Assembly: GCF_023264855.1 (NCBI RefSeq)
Contig: NZ_JAHFUW010000033.1
Span: 1-52,215, forward strand
DNA from: Herbiconiux sp.
Lineage (GTDB): Bacteria; Actinomycetota; Actinomycetes; Actinomycetales; Microbacteriaceae
Direction: 5' to 3'
DNA: 52,215 bases
Positions 16,515-23,981 of this stretch are shown here, in pieces. A model generated the notes under the pieces. That model saw only the letters and a program-made list of their open reading frames with translations, did no database searches and was not told the origin of the DNA. Each line of letters begins with the position of its first letter. Position 1 is the first letter of the stretch. Both the position numbers and the translations under genes were made by a program.

Positions 16515-18257
16515 ATGGCCGAATCGGCTCCTATCGACCCGACCGCAACCGAGGCATGGGAGGCGCTCGAGCAGATCGCCGACGGTTTCTCGCCCGACCT
16601 GCGCGCCTGGTTCGCCTCCGACGAGGGCCGCGCTTCGACCTACACGTTCCAGGCCGCCGACCTCACCGTCGACCTGTCGAAGAACCTGGTGACCGAGGAG
16701 ATCCTCGGCCACCTGCTGCAGCTGGCGGAGGATGCCGGGGTCGCCCGGCGCTACCAGGCCATGATCGCGGGCGAGCACATCAACGTCACCGAAGACCGCG
16801 CGGTGCTGCACACCGCTCTCCGCCGCCCGGCCGCCGGCACGCCCGGAGCCGACACGCTCGACCCGGCCGCCGGCTTCGTGGTCGACGGCGCCGACATCGA
16901 CGCCGAGGTGCACGCCACCCTCGACAAGGTCTACGCCTTCGCCGACCGCGTGCGATCCGGCGAGTGGACGGGCGTCACCGGCAAGCGCATCGAGACCGTC
17001 GTGAACATCGGCATCGGCGGCTCCGACCTCGGCCCCGTGATGGTGTACGAAGCCCTCAAGCCGTACGTGCAGGAGGGCCTGGAGGCCCGCTTCGTCTCGA
17101 ACATCGACCCCTCCGACATCTATGAGAAGACGGCCGGCCTCGACCCGGAGACCACCCTGTTCATCGTCGCGTCGAAGACCTTCGGCACGCTCGAGACGCT
17201 CACCAACGCCCGCCTGGCCCGCCAGTGGCTGTGGGACGGACTCGTCGCATCCGGAGCCATCGCCGACGACGACGGGGCGCGCACCGGCGCCGTGGCGAAG
17301 CACTTCGTGGCCGTCTCGACCGCGCTCGACAAGGTGGCCGCGTTCGGCATCGACCCCGAGAACGCCTTCGGGTTCTGGGACTGGGTGGGCGGCCGCTACT
17401 CGGTCGACTCGGCCATCGGAACCTCGGTGGCGATCGCGATCGGACCCGACGGGTTCCGCGAGTTCCTAGCCGGCTTCCACGCCCTCGACGAGCACATGCG
17501 CACCACCCCGCTGGAGCGGAACGTGCCCGTGCTGATGGGGCTGCTGAACGTCTGGTACTCGAACTTCCTGGGGTCGCAGAGCCACGCGGTGCTGCCGTAC
17601 GCCCAGTACCTGCACCGCTTCCCGGCCTACCTGCAGCAGCTCACGATGGAGTCCAACGGCAAGAGCGTGCGCTGGGACGGCTCCCCCGTCACCACCGACA
17701 CCGGCGAGATCTTCTGGGGCGAGCCGGGCACCAACGGGCAGCACGCGTTCTACCAACTGATCCACCAGGGCACCCGCCTCATCCCGGCCGACTTCATCGC
17801 GGTGGCCAACCCGGCGCATCCGCTGAAGGACGCCACGGGCGACGGGGCCGCGGTTCAGCCCGGCGCCGACGTGCACGCGCTGTACCTGGCGAACTTCTTC
17901 GCGCAGACCAAGGCGCTCGCCTTCGGCAAGACCGCCGACGAGGTGCGTGCCGAGGGAACCGCCGAGGCGGTGGTGCCGGCCCGCGTGTTCTCGGGCAACC
18001 GGCCCACCACGTCCATCCTCGCGCCGGCCCTCACGCCGTCGGTCGTCGGTCAGCTGATCGCGCTCTACGAGCACATCGTGTTCACCGAGGGCACCATCTG
18101 GGGCATCGACTCGTTCGACCAGTGGGGCGTCGAGCTCGGCAAGCAGCTGGCGCTGCAGATCGCCCCCGCGGTCGACGGCGATGCCGCCGCCCTCGCCACC
18201 CAGGACTCCTCCACGAAGTCCCTCATCGCCAAGTACCTCGAACTCCGCGGCGAGTAG
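16515..18257 (+). CDS. pgi: Glucose-6-phosphate isomerase
   Basis: 580 residues, a little longer than the usual 550. Cytoplasmic interconversion of glucose 6-phosphate and fructose 6-phosphate. Clear family motifs: [31 protein letters not shown] (phosphate-binding serine/threonine loop), [16 protein letters not shown] (PGI signature 1), the catalytic-site [30 protein letters not shown], and the C-terminal [13 protein letters not shown] (signature 2). The ATG has GGAGAG upstream. It is a housekeeping gene and does not look functionally tied to the resistance-like cluster before it. A perfect palindrome directly after the stop is a likely terminator. Confidence 0.97.
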   Translation: MAESAPIDPTATEAWEALEQIADGFSPDLRAWFASDEGRASTYTFQAADLTVDLSKNLVTEEILGHLLQLAEDAGVARRYQAMIAGEHINVTEDRAVLHTALRRPAAGTPGADTLDPAAGFVVDGADIDAEVHATLDKVYAFADRVRSGEWTGVTGKRIETVVNIGIGGSDLGPVMVYEALKPYVQEGLEARFVSNIDPSDIYEKTAGLDPETTLFIVASKTFGTLETLTNARLARQWLWDGLVASGAIADDDGARTGAVAKHFVAVSTALDKVAAFGIDPENAFGFWDWVGGRYSVDSAIGTSVAIAIGPDGFREFLAGFHALDEHMRTTPLERNVPVLMGLLNVWYSNFLGSQSHAVLPYAQYLHRFPAYLQQLTMESNGKSVRWDGSPVTTDTGEIFWGEPGTNGQHAFYQLIHQGTRLIPADFIAVANPAHPLKDATGDGAAVQPGADVHALYLANFFAQTKALAFGKTADEVRAEGTAEAVVPARVFSGNRPTTSILAPALTPSVVGQLIALYEHIVFTEGTIWGIDSFDQWGVELGKQLALQIAPAVDGDAAALATQDSSTKSLIAKYLELRGE

Positions 18258-18261
18258 GCCG

Positions 18262-18277
18262 GCGACCCCGGGGTCGC
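18262..18277 (+). terminator. Palindromic terminator after pgi
   Basis: A perfect 16-base palindrome (GCGACCCCGGGGTCGC) beginning five bases after the pgi stop codon. There is no clear U-tract, which is common for actinobacterial terminators. Confidence 0.55.
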
Positions 18278-18429
18278 GTTCACGTCGGCGAGTCTCAGGC
18301 GAACCTCGGCCATAGTGCGCGAACTCGCGCTGAAACTCGCTGGAGTGAACGGCGCTCGGCCCTTGCGGAATCGGCGCGGGGGCGTAGAAGGGTGGGTGGG
18401 GTTTCTAGACCGGAGAGTGCGGGTACCAC

Positions 18430-19302
18430 GTGGCGCATCACCTGACGACACTGCCCTCGGGCGACGAGGTGGGGTTCTCGGCGACCGGGGATCCGCTGGC
18501 CCAGCGGCTGGTGCTGCTGTGCCTGCCGACGCCCGGGGCCGGGATGTTCGACCCCGACCCGGTGGTCACGAACCGCTGGGGCGTGCACGTCGTCGCGCTC
18601 GACCGGCCGGGATACGGCGCCACGCCGCCGGGATCCGGATCGGGTCAGGGCACGGGCGAGGGAGAGGGCGGCCGGAGCCGGGGCTCGATCCAGGATCGCG
18701 CCGACGACCTCGCCGCGTGGCTGCGCTCCTCGCAGGGCGACGCCCGGCAGTCCGGCGCGACCGTCTTCGGCGCCGCCGGCGTGGTGGGCTGGGGCACCGG
18801 CGGCATGGTGGCCCTCGCGCTCGCGGCCCGGCATCCGGATCTCGTCGACCGGGTCGCCGCCTTCCAGACCGCCGCACCGCACGGCCTCAGCTTCGACCCC
18901 TCGCTGCAAGCTGTAGCGCCGTTCGGCCCCGAAGCGCTCGGCATCCCCGCCGACGACCCGCTGCTGGAGCGGCCGGGCCTGCGCAACCGCCTCGACCGGA
19001 TGCTGGAGGAAGCCGGTCTGCAGGGCAGCGCCGGCGTCGAACTCGATCGCCAGGCGCTCGCCGATCACTCCTGGGCCCGCGAACTCGGGGCGATCCGCGC
19101 CGAGGTGCGACTGATCTACGCCGACGACCTGAGTCAGGTCGACCGCTACGACGGCCACTGGTACCGCCGTCGCATCCGCTCCTCGAAGGTGGTGCGGGTG
19201 TCCTCGGGCGGTGCGCTGGCGATCGCGACGGAGTGGGACCGCATCCTGTCGTTCGTGGCTCCCGACCACGGCGGACTCTCGGAGCAGACGCGGCTCGGCT
19301 GA
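18430..19302 (+). CDS. Alpha/beta hydrolase-fold protein lacking the nucleophile serine
   Basis: 290 residues with the ordinary alpha/beta hydrolase layout: LVLLCLPTPGAGMF (oxyanion-hole region), VVALDRPGYGATPPG, and the strand-elbow-helix segment VVGWGTGGMVALALAARHPDLVDRV. In that segment the usual GHSMGG reads GWGTGG, so the nucleophile serine is a glycine and serine-hydrolase chemistry is not expected. The C-terminal acid/histidine region is also not recognisable. The start is GTG at 18430 with no good ribosome binding site, so the start is less sure than the gene. It may bind ligand without catalysis, or use another mechanism. Confidence 0.78.
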   Translation: MAHHLTTLPSGDEVGFSATGDPLAQRLVLLCLPTPGAGMFDPDPVVTNRWGVHVVALDRPGYGATPPGSGSGQGTGEGEGGRSRGSIQDRADDLAAWLRSSQGDARQSGATVFGAAGVVGWGTGGMVALALAARHPDLVDRVAAFQTAAPHGLSFDPSLQAVAPFGPEALGIPADDPLLERPGLRNRLDRMLEEAGLQGSAGVELDRQALADHSWARELGAIRAEVRLIYADDLSQVDRYDGHWYRRRIRSSKVVRVSSGGALAIATEWDRILSFVAPDHGGLSEQTRLG

Positions 19303-19353
19303 ACCTTTGCCGTGGCGGGGTGCCGGATGGGGTGCGGGGCTAGTGTCGCGAAC

Positions 19354-19605
19354 ATGAGCGATGACAGCACGGATGACCGCACTCCGGACGAAAGCCATGA
19401 CGAGACCCAGGACGAGCCGATCATGCACGGATCGGACGAGGCCACCGACGACGAGAAGGCCGCCGGCCGCGACGCGCAGGAGCGTGCCGACGCGGAGTTC
19501 TACAAGGACAAGGACGCGACGAACGCGAACCAGTCCGATGCCGAGCCGAAACGCTCGACGTACGTGAACCCCTCGAGCAGCGAGTTCACGCACCAGGAGG
19601 AGTGA
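19354..19605 (+). CDS. Small acidic, probably disordered protein
   Basis: 83 residues, rich in Asp, Glu, Lys and Gln with almost no hydrophobic stretches, so intrinsically disordered. It is related to the 73-residue protein at 22465: both contain TQDEP, then I or V, then M, and a following pattern D(E/D)AT..EK..GR..Q...DA. Start chosen at the ATG seven bases after TAGTGT, the leaderless pattern used by its paralogue too. The last 20 bases overlap the convergent HAAS gene. Function unknown; the family looks lineage-specific. Confidence 0.72.
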   Translation: MSDDSTDDRTPDESHDETQDEPIMHGSDEATDDEKAAGRDAQERADAEFYKDKDATNANQSDAEPKRSTYVNPSSSEFTHQEE

Positions 19606-20140
19606 GCCCCCACCGCTCGCGGATGTAGGAGTCGACGAAGATGTTGGCGATCAGCGGGACGACCAGGAAGGCCACCAGGCCGATCGGCCAGACCTCGGTT
19701 CCGCGGAACACCAGCAGGGCGAGAATCGCGACCACACCGGCGATGATCGAGGCCAGGATCGCCCGGCGCTTGACGGCGGAAGACCAGTGCGCGCCGACCC
19801 CGATCATGACGAGACCGCCGATCCAGCCCAGCACCGGCGCCACATACCAGCCGGCGGTGAGGATGACCGCGGCGACGGTCGGGTAGGTTTTGGTGGGCGG
19901 CGGCGCCACGGCGACGGTGACGGCTTCGCGGCTGCCGGCGGTCGCATCGGCGGCGATGACCAGCGGATCGCCCAGTTCGGCGATCCTGGCCCGGGTCTCG
20001 GCGTCGCTGAGTCCGCTGAGCTCGTCGGCGATGTCGGCGACCATCTCGGTGCGGATACCGGCGGGCGCCGTGGCGAGAGCGGCGTCCAGCTCGGCGAGGT
20101 AGCTCCGGGCGATGGCGTTCGGGGAGTCGGGCGTGGTCAT
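19586..20140 (-). CDS. HAAS (DUF1700-like) domain membrane protein
   Basis: 184 residues. The N-terminal 60 residues match the HAAS signalling domain (AIARSYLAELDAAL, then MVADIADELSG, ARIAELGDP), a module usually paired with PadR regulators. Three or four membrane helices follow. Its ATG shares one base with the stop of the PadR gene (TGATG), giving strict translational coupling. HAAS proteins are thought to link PadR regulators to membrane signals; the signal here is unknown. Confidence 0.87.
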   Translation of the reverse strand: MTTPDSPNAIARSYLAELDAALATAPAGIRTEMVADIADELSGLSDAETRARIAELGDPLVIAADATAGSREAVTVAVAPPPTKTYPTVAAVILTAGWYVAPVLGWIGGLVMIGVGAHWSSAVKRRAILASIIAGVVAILALLVFRGTEVWPIGLVAFLVVPLIANIFVDSYIRERWGLTPPGA

Positions 20141-20562
20141 CAGACCGTTCCTTCCACTGGGGAGTGCTCGGCGGTGTCGGCGACAGCGTCGGTGTCGGTG
20201 TCGGTGTCGGTGGTGATCGCGTCGGGGTCGGTGGTGATGGCGTCGGTGGTGATGGCGTCGACGGCGGCGGCGAAGGGCTGCCACTGCGCGCGGAACTGCC
20301 GCAGCTGCATCCGCCCGTCGTCGGTGAGTGTGTAGTACTTGCGAGGCCGCGCGGAATCCGACTCGTCGGCGTGCGCCACGATGAGGCCCTGCGCCCGAAG
20401 ACGGGCGAGCAGCGGATACAGCGTGCCGATGCTGCCGATCAGCCCGAGGTCGACGAGCCGCTCGGAGATCTTCCAGCCGTACGCCGGCGCCTGCTGCAGA
20501 AGGCCGAGCACGCAGTACTCCACCACTCCCTTGCGCAGCTGGGCGCCGACGTCACTTATCAT
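20140..20562 (-). CDS. PadR-family transcriptional regulator with repetitive acidic tail
   Basis: 140 residues. The N-terminal 85 residues are a standard PadR winged helix (LRKGVVEYCVLGLLQQAPAY, GTLYPLLARLRAQGLI, RKYYTLTDDGR). The C-terminal 35 residues are unusual: repeats of DAITT and TD encoded by perfect DNA repeats. The start at 20562 is chosen because it gives the family N-terminus and lies seven bases after TATGTT, consistent with a leaderless transcript; two further ATGs lie upstream (20574, 20583). Two TATGCAnnATA-like sites overlap the promoter and suggest autoregulation. Operon with the HAAS gene. Confidence 0.87.
   Translation of the reverse strand: MISDVGAQLRKGVVEYCVLGLLQQAPAYGWKISERLVDLGLIGSIGTLYPLLARLRAQGLIVAHADESDSARPRKYYTLTDDGRMQLRQFRAQWQPFAAAVDAITTDAITTDPDAITTDTDTDTDAVADTAEHSPVEGTV
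20188..20256. repeat. Tandem repeats coding the PadR tail
   Basis: Four copies of GTCGGT (20188-20211) and, after a degenerate unit, two perfect 15-base copies of GTCGGTGGTGATGGC (20227-20256). Repeat units are multiples of three, so slippage would change tail length but keep frame. Confidence 0.85.
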
Positions 20563-20584
20563 GCATAACAACATATGCTGCATA
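20557..20584. promoter_or_regulatory. Putative PadR operator and promoter
   Basis: Two related AT-rich 11-mers, TATCATGCATA (20557-20567) and TATGCTGCATA (20574-20584, a perfect palindrome around its centre), are spaced 17 bases centre to centre. On the minus strand the -10 TATGTT (20575-20570) lies between them, so binding would block transcription of padR. The spot stands out as AT-rich against its surroundings. Confidence 0.55.
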
Positions 20585-20681
20585 GCCAGGTATGGCAAGC
20601 GGGACGCACCCGGCGTCTGCTGCGAGCGGATGCGCGTCGGATGCGGCCACCGGTGTCGGCGGCGCGACGTACTCTCGTGCC

Positions 20682-21434
20682 ATGACCTCCCCCACGCAGC
20701 TGATCTTCGTGCACGGCGCCCTGGTTCGCGACGGCGCCTGGTGGTGGCAGAACACCGCCACCCTGCTGGCCGCGCGCACGGGCATCCGGAGCCGGTCCCT
20801 CGCTCTGCCCTCCTGCAGCGAGACGGCAGAGGGCGAGCCGGCCGGCGATCAGAGCGGCGACCAGGCCGGCGGGCTGGTGGCGGATGCCGCGGCACTGCGC
20901 CGCGCGCTCGACGACGCGCTCACGGCTGGCGGCGAGAGCTCGGCGATCGTCGTCGGCCACTCCTACGGCGGCACGGTCATCGCGGAGGCGGGGCGGCATC
21001 CGGCGGTGGGGCACCTGCTGTTCGTGTCATCGTATCTGCCCGAGGCCGGGCTGGCGCAGGGCGCGATCATGAGCGGTGAGCCCGATCCGGTCTCGATCGG
21101 CGACAACGGCGACGGCACGCTGAGCGTGGCAGGGTACGACGCCGCCTCGTTCGCGGCACGTTTTCTGCACGATGCCGACGAGACCACGCAACAGGAGGCC
21201 TGGCGGCGGGTCACCTCGCAGTCGGCGGCGGCCTTCATGACCCCGACCACGGCCGCCGGCTGGGAGGGCGTCGACTCCACCTACCTGGTCTGCACCGACG
21301 ACCGCAGTACCTCCCTCGCGCTGCAGCGCGCCCATGCGGCCCGCGCCACGCGCTCGGTCGATCTGCCGACCGGGCACCATCCGTTCATCACCCGCTCCGA
21401 CCTCGTCGTCGAGCAGCTCGAGGCGCTGCTGTAG
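20682..21434 (+). CDS. Alpha/beta hydrolase
   Basis: 250 residues. Starts with LIFVHGALVRDGAWWW, carries the nucleophile elbow VVGHSYGGTVIAEAG and ends with a histidine-containing LPTGHHPFITRSDLV, so a complete Ser-Asp-His triad is plausible. It belongs to the group of small hydrolases related to plant methylesterases/salicylate-binding proteins. Substrate unknown. The ATG at 20682 is six bases after TACTCT, so the mRNA is probably leaderless; an upstream in-frame extension has no promoter or conserved sequence. Divergent from padR. Confidence 0.85.
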   Translation: MTSPTQLIFVHGALVRDGAWWWQNTATLLAARTGIRSRSLALPSCSETAEGEPAGDQSGDQAGGLVADAAALRRALDDALTAGGESSAIVVGHSYGGTVIAEAGRHPAVGHLLFVSSYLPEAGLAQGAIMSGEPDPVSIGDNGDGTLSVAGYDAASFAARFLHDADETTQQEAWRRVTSQSAAAFMTPTTAAGWEGVDSTYLVCTDDRSTSLALQRAHAARATRSVDLPTGHHPFITRSDLVVEQLEALL

Positions 21435-21524
21435 CACTGCCGGTATGCGCTCGTGCTCCGCGATCCTGTCTGCTGTGAGCGGAACCCTCTGCCGGCACCG
21501 CGCCACGGGCGATTGGATGGGGTC

Positions 21525-21935
21525 ATGACTGAGACGCGCCCCGACCAGAGTCCCGCCCGGCCGAGCGGAGCTCCGCGGCCCGAACAGCTCCGGCCCGAGC
21601 GGCCCAAGTCCGAACAGCTCCGGCCCGAGCGGCCCAAGTCCGAACAGCTCTGGCGCGTGCTCGTCGGCGAGCAGCTGCGCGAGATCCGGATCGGCCGCGG
21701 GGAGTCGCTGCGCGGGGTCGCGGGACGCGCACGCGTGTCACCGCAGTACCTCTCCGAGATCGAGCGCGGCTTCAAGGAGCCCTCCAGCGAGATCCTCGCG
21801 GCGATCGGCGCCTCGCTCGACACCACGCTGCTCGAGCTCACCAGCGGGGTGGCCGAGCGCCTGCACGAGTCGGCGGCACCGGCCGCCCCGGCAATCACCT
21901 CGGGCACCGCGGCAGCGTTCGCCCTCGCGGCCTGA
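21525..21935 (+). CDS. XRE-family regulator, ClgR-like, with repeated N-terminal linker
   Basis: 136 residues. The helix-turn-helix in the middle (LRGVAGRARVSPQYLSEIER, then GFKEPSSEILAAIGASL) resembles ClgR-type regulators of Clp protease genes. The first 45 residues are a Pro/Arg/Glu-rich linker with a perfectly repeated EQLRPERPKS unit coded by a 30-base tandem repeat. An alanine-rich tail of about 35 residues follows. Start ATG at 21525, with TTGGAT six bases upstream as a possible -10. The targets are not evident from the neighbours. Confidence 0.83.
   Translation: MTETRPDQSPARPSGAPRPEQLRPERPKSEQLRPERPKSEQLWRVLVGEQLREIRIGRGESLRGVAGRARVSPQYLSEIERGFKEPSSEILAAIGASLDTTLLELTSGVAERLHESAAPAAPAITSGTAAAFALAA
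21581..21650. repeat. 30-base tandem repeat within the XRE gene
   Basis: Two identical 30-base units (21581-21610 and 21611-21640) followed by a third partial copy of 10 bases. The unit starts CGAACAGCTC and encodes EQLRPERPKS in frame. Confidence 0.93.
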
Positions 21936-21980
21936 CGACCTAGGCTTGGGGCGAGAGCGCACCGAGAACGGAGGCACGCG

Positions 21981-22373
21981 ATGGCGTCCTGGGAGAGCAC
22001 ACGTCCCTACTTCGAGCGGGCCGCGGTCGCCCACGTGGCGACGCTGATGCCCGACGGCTCACCGCACTCCGTTCCCGTCTGGGTCGGGGTCGAGGGTGAC
22101 GAGCTGGCGATCTTCATGGTCTCCGGGTCGCGCAAAGACCGCAATCTGCAACGGGATCCGCGGCTCGCGATCTCGGTGACCCGGCCGGATGAGCCGCTCG
22201 ACATGGCGACCGTGCGTGGAGTCGCCGTGCGGCGGATCGACGGCGCCGAGGCGATGCCCATCGTCGACCGCATCGCCCAGAAGTACACCGGCGGCCCCTA
22301 CGAGCTGCGAGACGGCCTGACGGTGTTCCTCGTGCGCCCCGACACCTCCTGGTCGAACGACTACACCGCCTGA
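21981..22373 (+). CDS. PPOX-class F420/FMN-dependent oxidoreductase
   Basis: 130 residues with the split-barrel fold of the pyridoxamine-phosphate-oxidase-like family: AHVATLMPDGSPHSVPVWVGVEGDEL, then SRKDRNLQRDPRLAISV, typical of the TIGR03618/Rv1155 group that binds F420 in actinobacteria. Reaction and substrate are not determined by sequence. The ATG has GGAGG about eight bases upstream; TAGGCT around 21941 is a likely -10. Confidence 0.87.
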   Translation: MASWESTRPYFERAAVAHVATLMPDGSPHSVPVWVGVEGDELAIFMVSGSRKDRNLQRDPRLAISVTRPDEPLDMATVRGVAVRRIDGAEAMPIVDRIAQKYTGGPYELRDGLTVFLVRPDTSWSNDYTA

Positions 22374-22464
22374 TCCGCCCGGCCCCTGGCCCGCGTCGAA
22401 TCCGCGCCTGGCAAGTCCCCGCCGCTCACGAGCCGGAACGCGGCTTCCGCCGTACGGTGCAGGT

Positions 22465-22686
22465 ATGAGTACAGACGACACGACACCAGACGAGAACCCT
22501 CCCGAGGGCACCCAGGACGAGCCCGTGATGGCCGGCGCCGACGACGCCACCGAGCAGGAGAAGCGCGACGGGCGGCAGGAACAGGCCGAGGCCGACGCGA
22601 AGCGCGACGCCGCGCTCGACGACAGCGTGCGCAGCGTGCGCGCGGTCGGCGAGAACCTCGCGGGAGACGGTGGCCGCCATGAGTGA
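22465..22686 (+). CDS. Small acidic, probably disordered protein (paralogue of 19354-19605)
   Basis: 73 residues, charged and hydrophilic. Shares with the protein at 19354 the block TQDEPVM followed by G(A/S)D(D/E)AT..EK..GR..Q...ADA. TACGGT lies six bases before the ATG, again the leaderless layout. Its stop overlaps the start of the next small ORF by eight bases. Function unknown. Confidence 0.7.
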   Translation: MSTDDTTPDENPPEGTQDEPVMAGADDATEQEKRDGRQEQAEADAKRDAALDDSVRSVRAVGENLAGDGGRHE

Positions 22687-22810
22687 CCCCCGCCCGCACG
22701 ACCCCCGGCCCTCCGCGCCGCGCCCCGAGCACACCCCGAAGCCCGACGAGATCGACCCGATCGAGGGCACGGAGCCCGACGGCACCCCGGTGGAGAACCC
22801 CTCAGGCTGA
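22679..22810 (+). CDS. Tiny proline-rich protein
   Basis: 43 residues: a Pro/Arg/His-rich first half followed by KPDEIDPIEGTEPDGTPVEN. Too short for most gene finders. Support comes from the eight-base overlap with the acidic-protein gene just upstream (translational coupling) and from its coherent acidic/Pro composition in the same style. The overlapping +1 frame running to 22997 looks like a shadow. Function unknown. Confidence 0.55.
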   Translation: MSDPRPHDPRPSAPRPEHTPKPDEIDPIEGTEPDGTPVENPSG

Positions 22811-22972
22811 GCCGGCCGGAACCACCGTGAGGCGCACACGAGGGCGGCCATCGGGCTCGCCCTCGTGCGTCTCCACGGCATCGAGCGTCACCGTGATCGC
22901 CACACGCGGCGCGAGGCTCGGCGCGAGCAGGCCTGTCGCGGGAGCGGGCATGACGGTCGCGGGAGCGGGCAT
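22802..22972 (-). CDS. Possible small protein, uncertain
   Basis: A 56-codon minus-strand frame that starts with two copies of MPAPAT(V/G) and then reads LLAPSLAPRVAITVTLDAVE and RPRVRLTVVPAGSA, which looks more protein-like than a typical shadow. There is no clear ribosome binding site or promoter, and it overlaps the tiny plus-strand ORF by nine bases. It may be a gene remnant. Confidence 0.25.
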   Translation of the reverse strand: MPAPATVMPAPATGLLAPSLAPRVAITVTLDAVETHEGEPDGRPRVRLTVVPAGSA

Positions 22973-22976
22973 GACG
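22935..22976. repeat. 21-base tandem repeat
   Basis: Two perfect copies of a 21-base unit starting GTCGCGGGAGCGGGCATG, back to back, in the 232-base gap between the tiny ORF and the ABC ATPase gene. Confidence 0.9.
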
Positions 22977-23042
22977 GATGTCACGGCCGGTTCGTGACGG
23001 GCGGACCGGGGCCGTCGCTGCCGCAGCCGTGATGCTGGAGCC

Positions 23043-23981
23043 ATGGAAACCAGTGCCCTCCCCCGTTCCACGCCTCCCGCCTCGCCGGGCGCACGGCCCG
23101 CGGTCGCCGCCACCGGGCTCGTCAAGAGCTTCGGCGCGGTGCGCGCCGTCGACGGCGTCGACCTGACCGTCGCCCAGGGCGAGATCGTCGCCTTCCTCGG
23201 CCCCAACGGTGCCGGCAAGACCAGCACCATCGACATGCTGCTCGGCCTCGCCACCCCCGACTCCGGATCCGTTCAGGTCTTCGGCGAGTCGCCGCGCGCC
23301 GCCATCGCCCACGGGCTCGTCTCGGCCGTGCTGCAGACCGGTGGGCTGCTGAAAGACGTCACGGTGCGCGAGACGCTCGATCTCACCGCCAGCCTGTTCG
23401 CCGACACCCGCCCCGTCGACGAGGTGCTCCAGCGCGCGGGCATCGCCGAGATCGCCGAGCGGCGGGTCGGACTGTGCTCGGGCGGCCAGCAGCAGCGCCT
23501 GCGCTTCGCGATGGCCCTGCTCTCCGACCCGGGACTGCTCATCCTCGACGAACCCACCACCGGGATGGACGTCGAGGGGCGCCGATCGTTCTGGAGCGCC
23601 ATCCGTGCCGACGCCGCCCGCGGGCGCACCGTGCTGTTCGCCACGCACTACCTCGAGGAGGCCGACGAGTACGCCGACCGCATCGTGCTGATGAGCCGCG
23701 GCCGCATCGTCGCCGACGGCACGACGACCGAGATCAAGAACCTCGTCTCGGGGCGGATCGTGCACGCCACCCTGCCCGGCGCCGATCCGGTCGCCCTCGC
23801 CGCCCAGCTGGGCGTCGACGAGGTGCAGGTGCAGGGCGAGCGGATCACCATCGGCACCAAGGACTCCGACGCCGTCGCCCGGTACCTGCTCACGCAGACC
23901 CCGGCCCGCGACGTGGAGATCACCCCGCAGAACCTCGAGAGCGTCTTCCTCGCCCTCACCTCGGACGGAGCATCCGCATGA
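23043..23981 (+). CDS. ABC transporter ATP-binding protein (drug/lipid exporter type)
   Basis: 312 residues. Walker A GPNGAGKT, Q-loop in SAVLQTGG, signature CSGGQQQRL (first residue Cys instead of Leu), Walker B LLILDEPTTGMD and switch histidine in ATHYLEEADEYADRI. The C-terminal 80 residues are the usual accessory domain of DrrA/CcmA-like ATPases. It forms the energy-coupling half of an exporter with the next gene, whose ATG overlaps this stop as ATGA. Together with the following kinase and regulator it makes a four-gene sensor-exporter cassette like yvfRSTU-type or DesKR-linked systems. Confidence 0.93.
   Translation: METSALPRSTPPASPGARPAVAATGLVKSFGAVRAVDGVDLTVAQGEIVAFLGPNGAGKTSTIDMLLGLATPDSGSVQVFGESPRAAIAHGLVSAVLQTGGLLKDVTVRETLDLTASLFADTRPVDEVLQRAGIAEIAERRVGLCSGGQQQRLRFAMALLSDPGLLILDEPTTGMDVEGRRSFWSAIRADAARGRTVLFATHYLEEADEYADRIVLMSRGRIVADGTTTEIKNLVSGRIVHATLPGADPVALAAQLGVDEVQVQGERITIGTKDSDAVARYLLTQTPARDVEITPQNLESVFLALTSDGASA

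Noticed and set aside
20188-20256. Short repeats considered as a CRISPR array
   Set aside because: Units of 6 and 15 bases with no spacers; they code a protein tail.
22059-23765. A 568-codon minus-strand frame across the PPOX and ABC ATPase region
   Set aside because: Antisense of three supported genes; no motifs. Only the short part at 22802-22972 was kept, as a low-confidence possibility.
23155-23981. Cys in the ABC signature (CSGGQ) as a sign of a dead transporter
   Set aside because: The first signature position is variable; Walker A, Walker B and switch histidine are intact.
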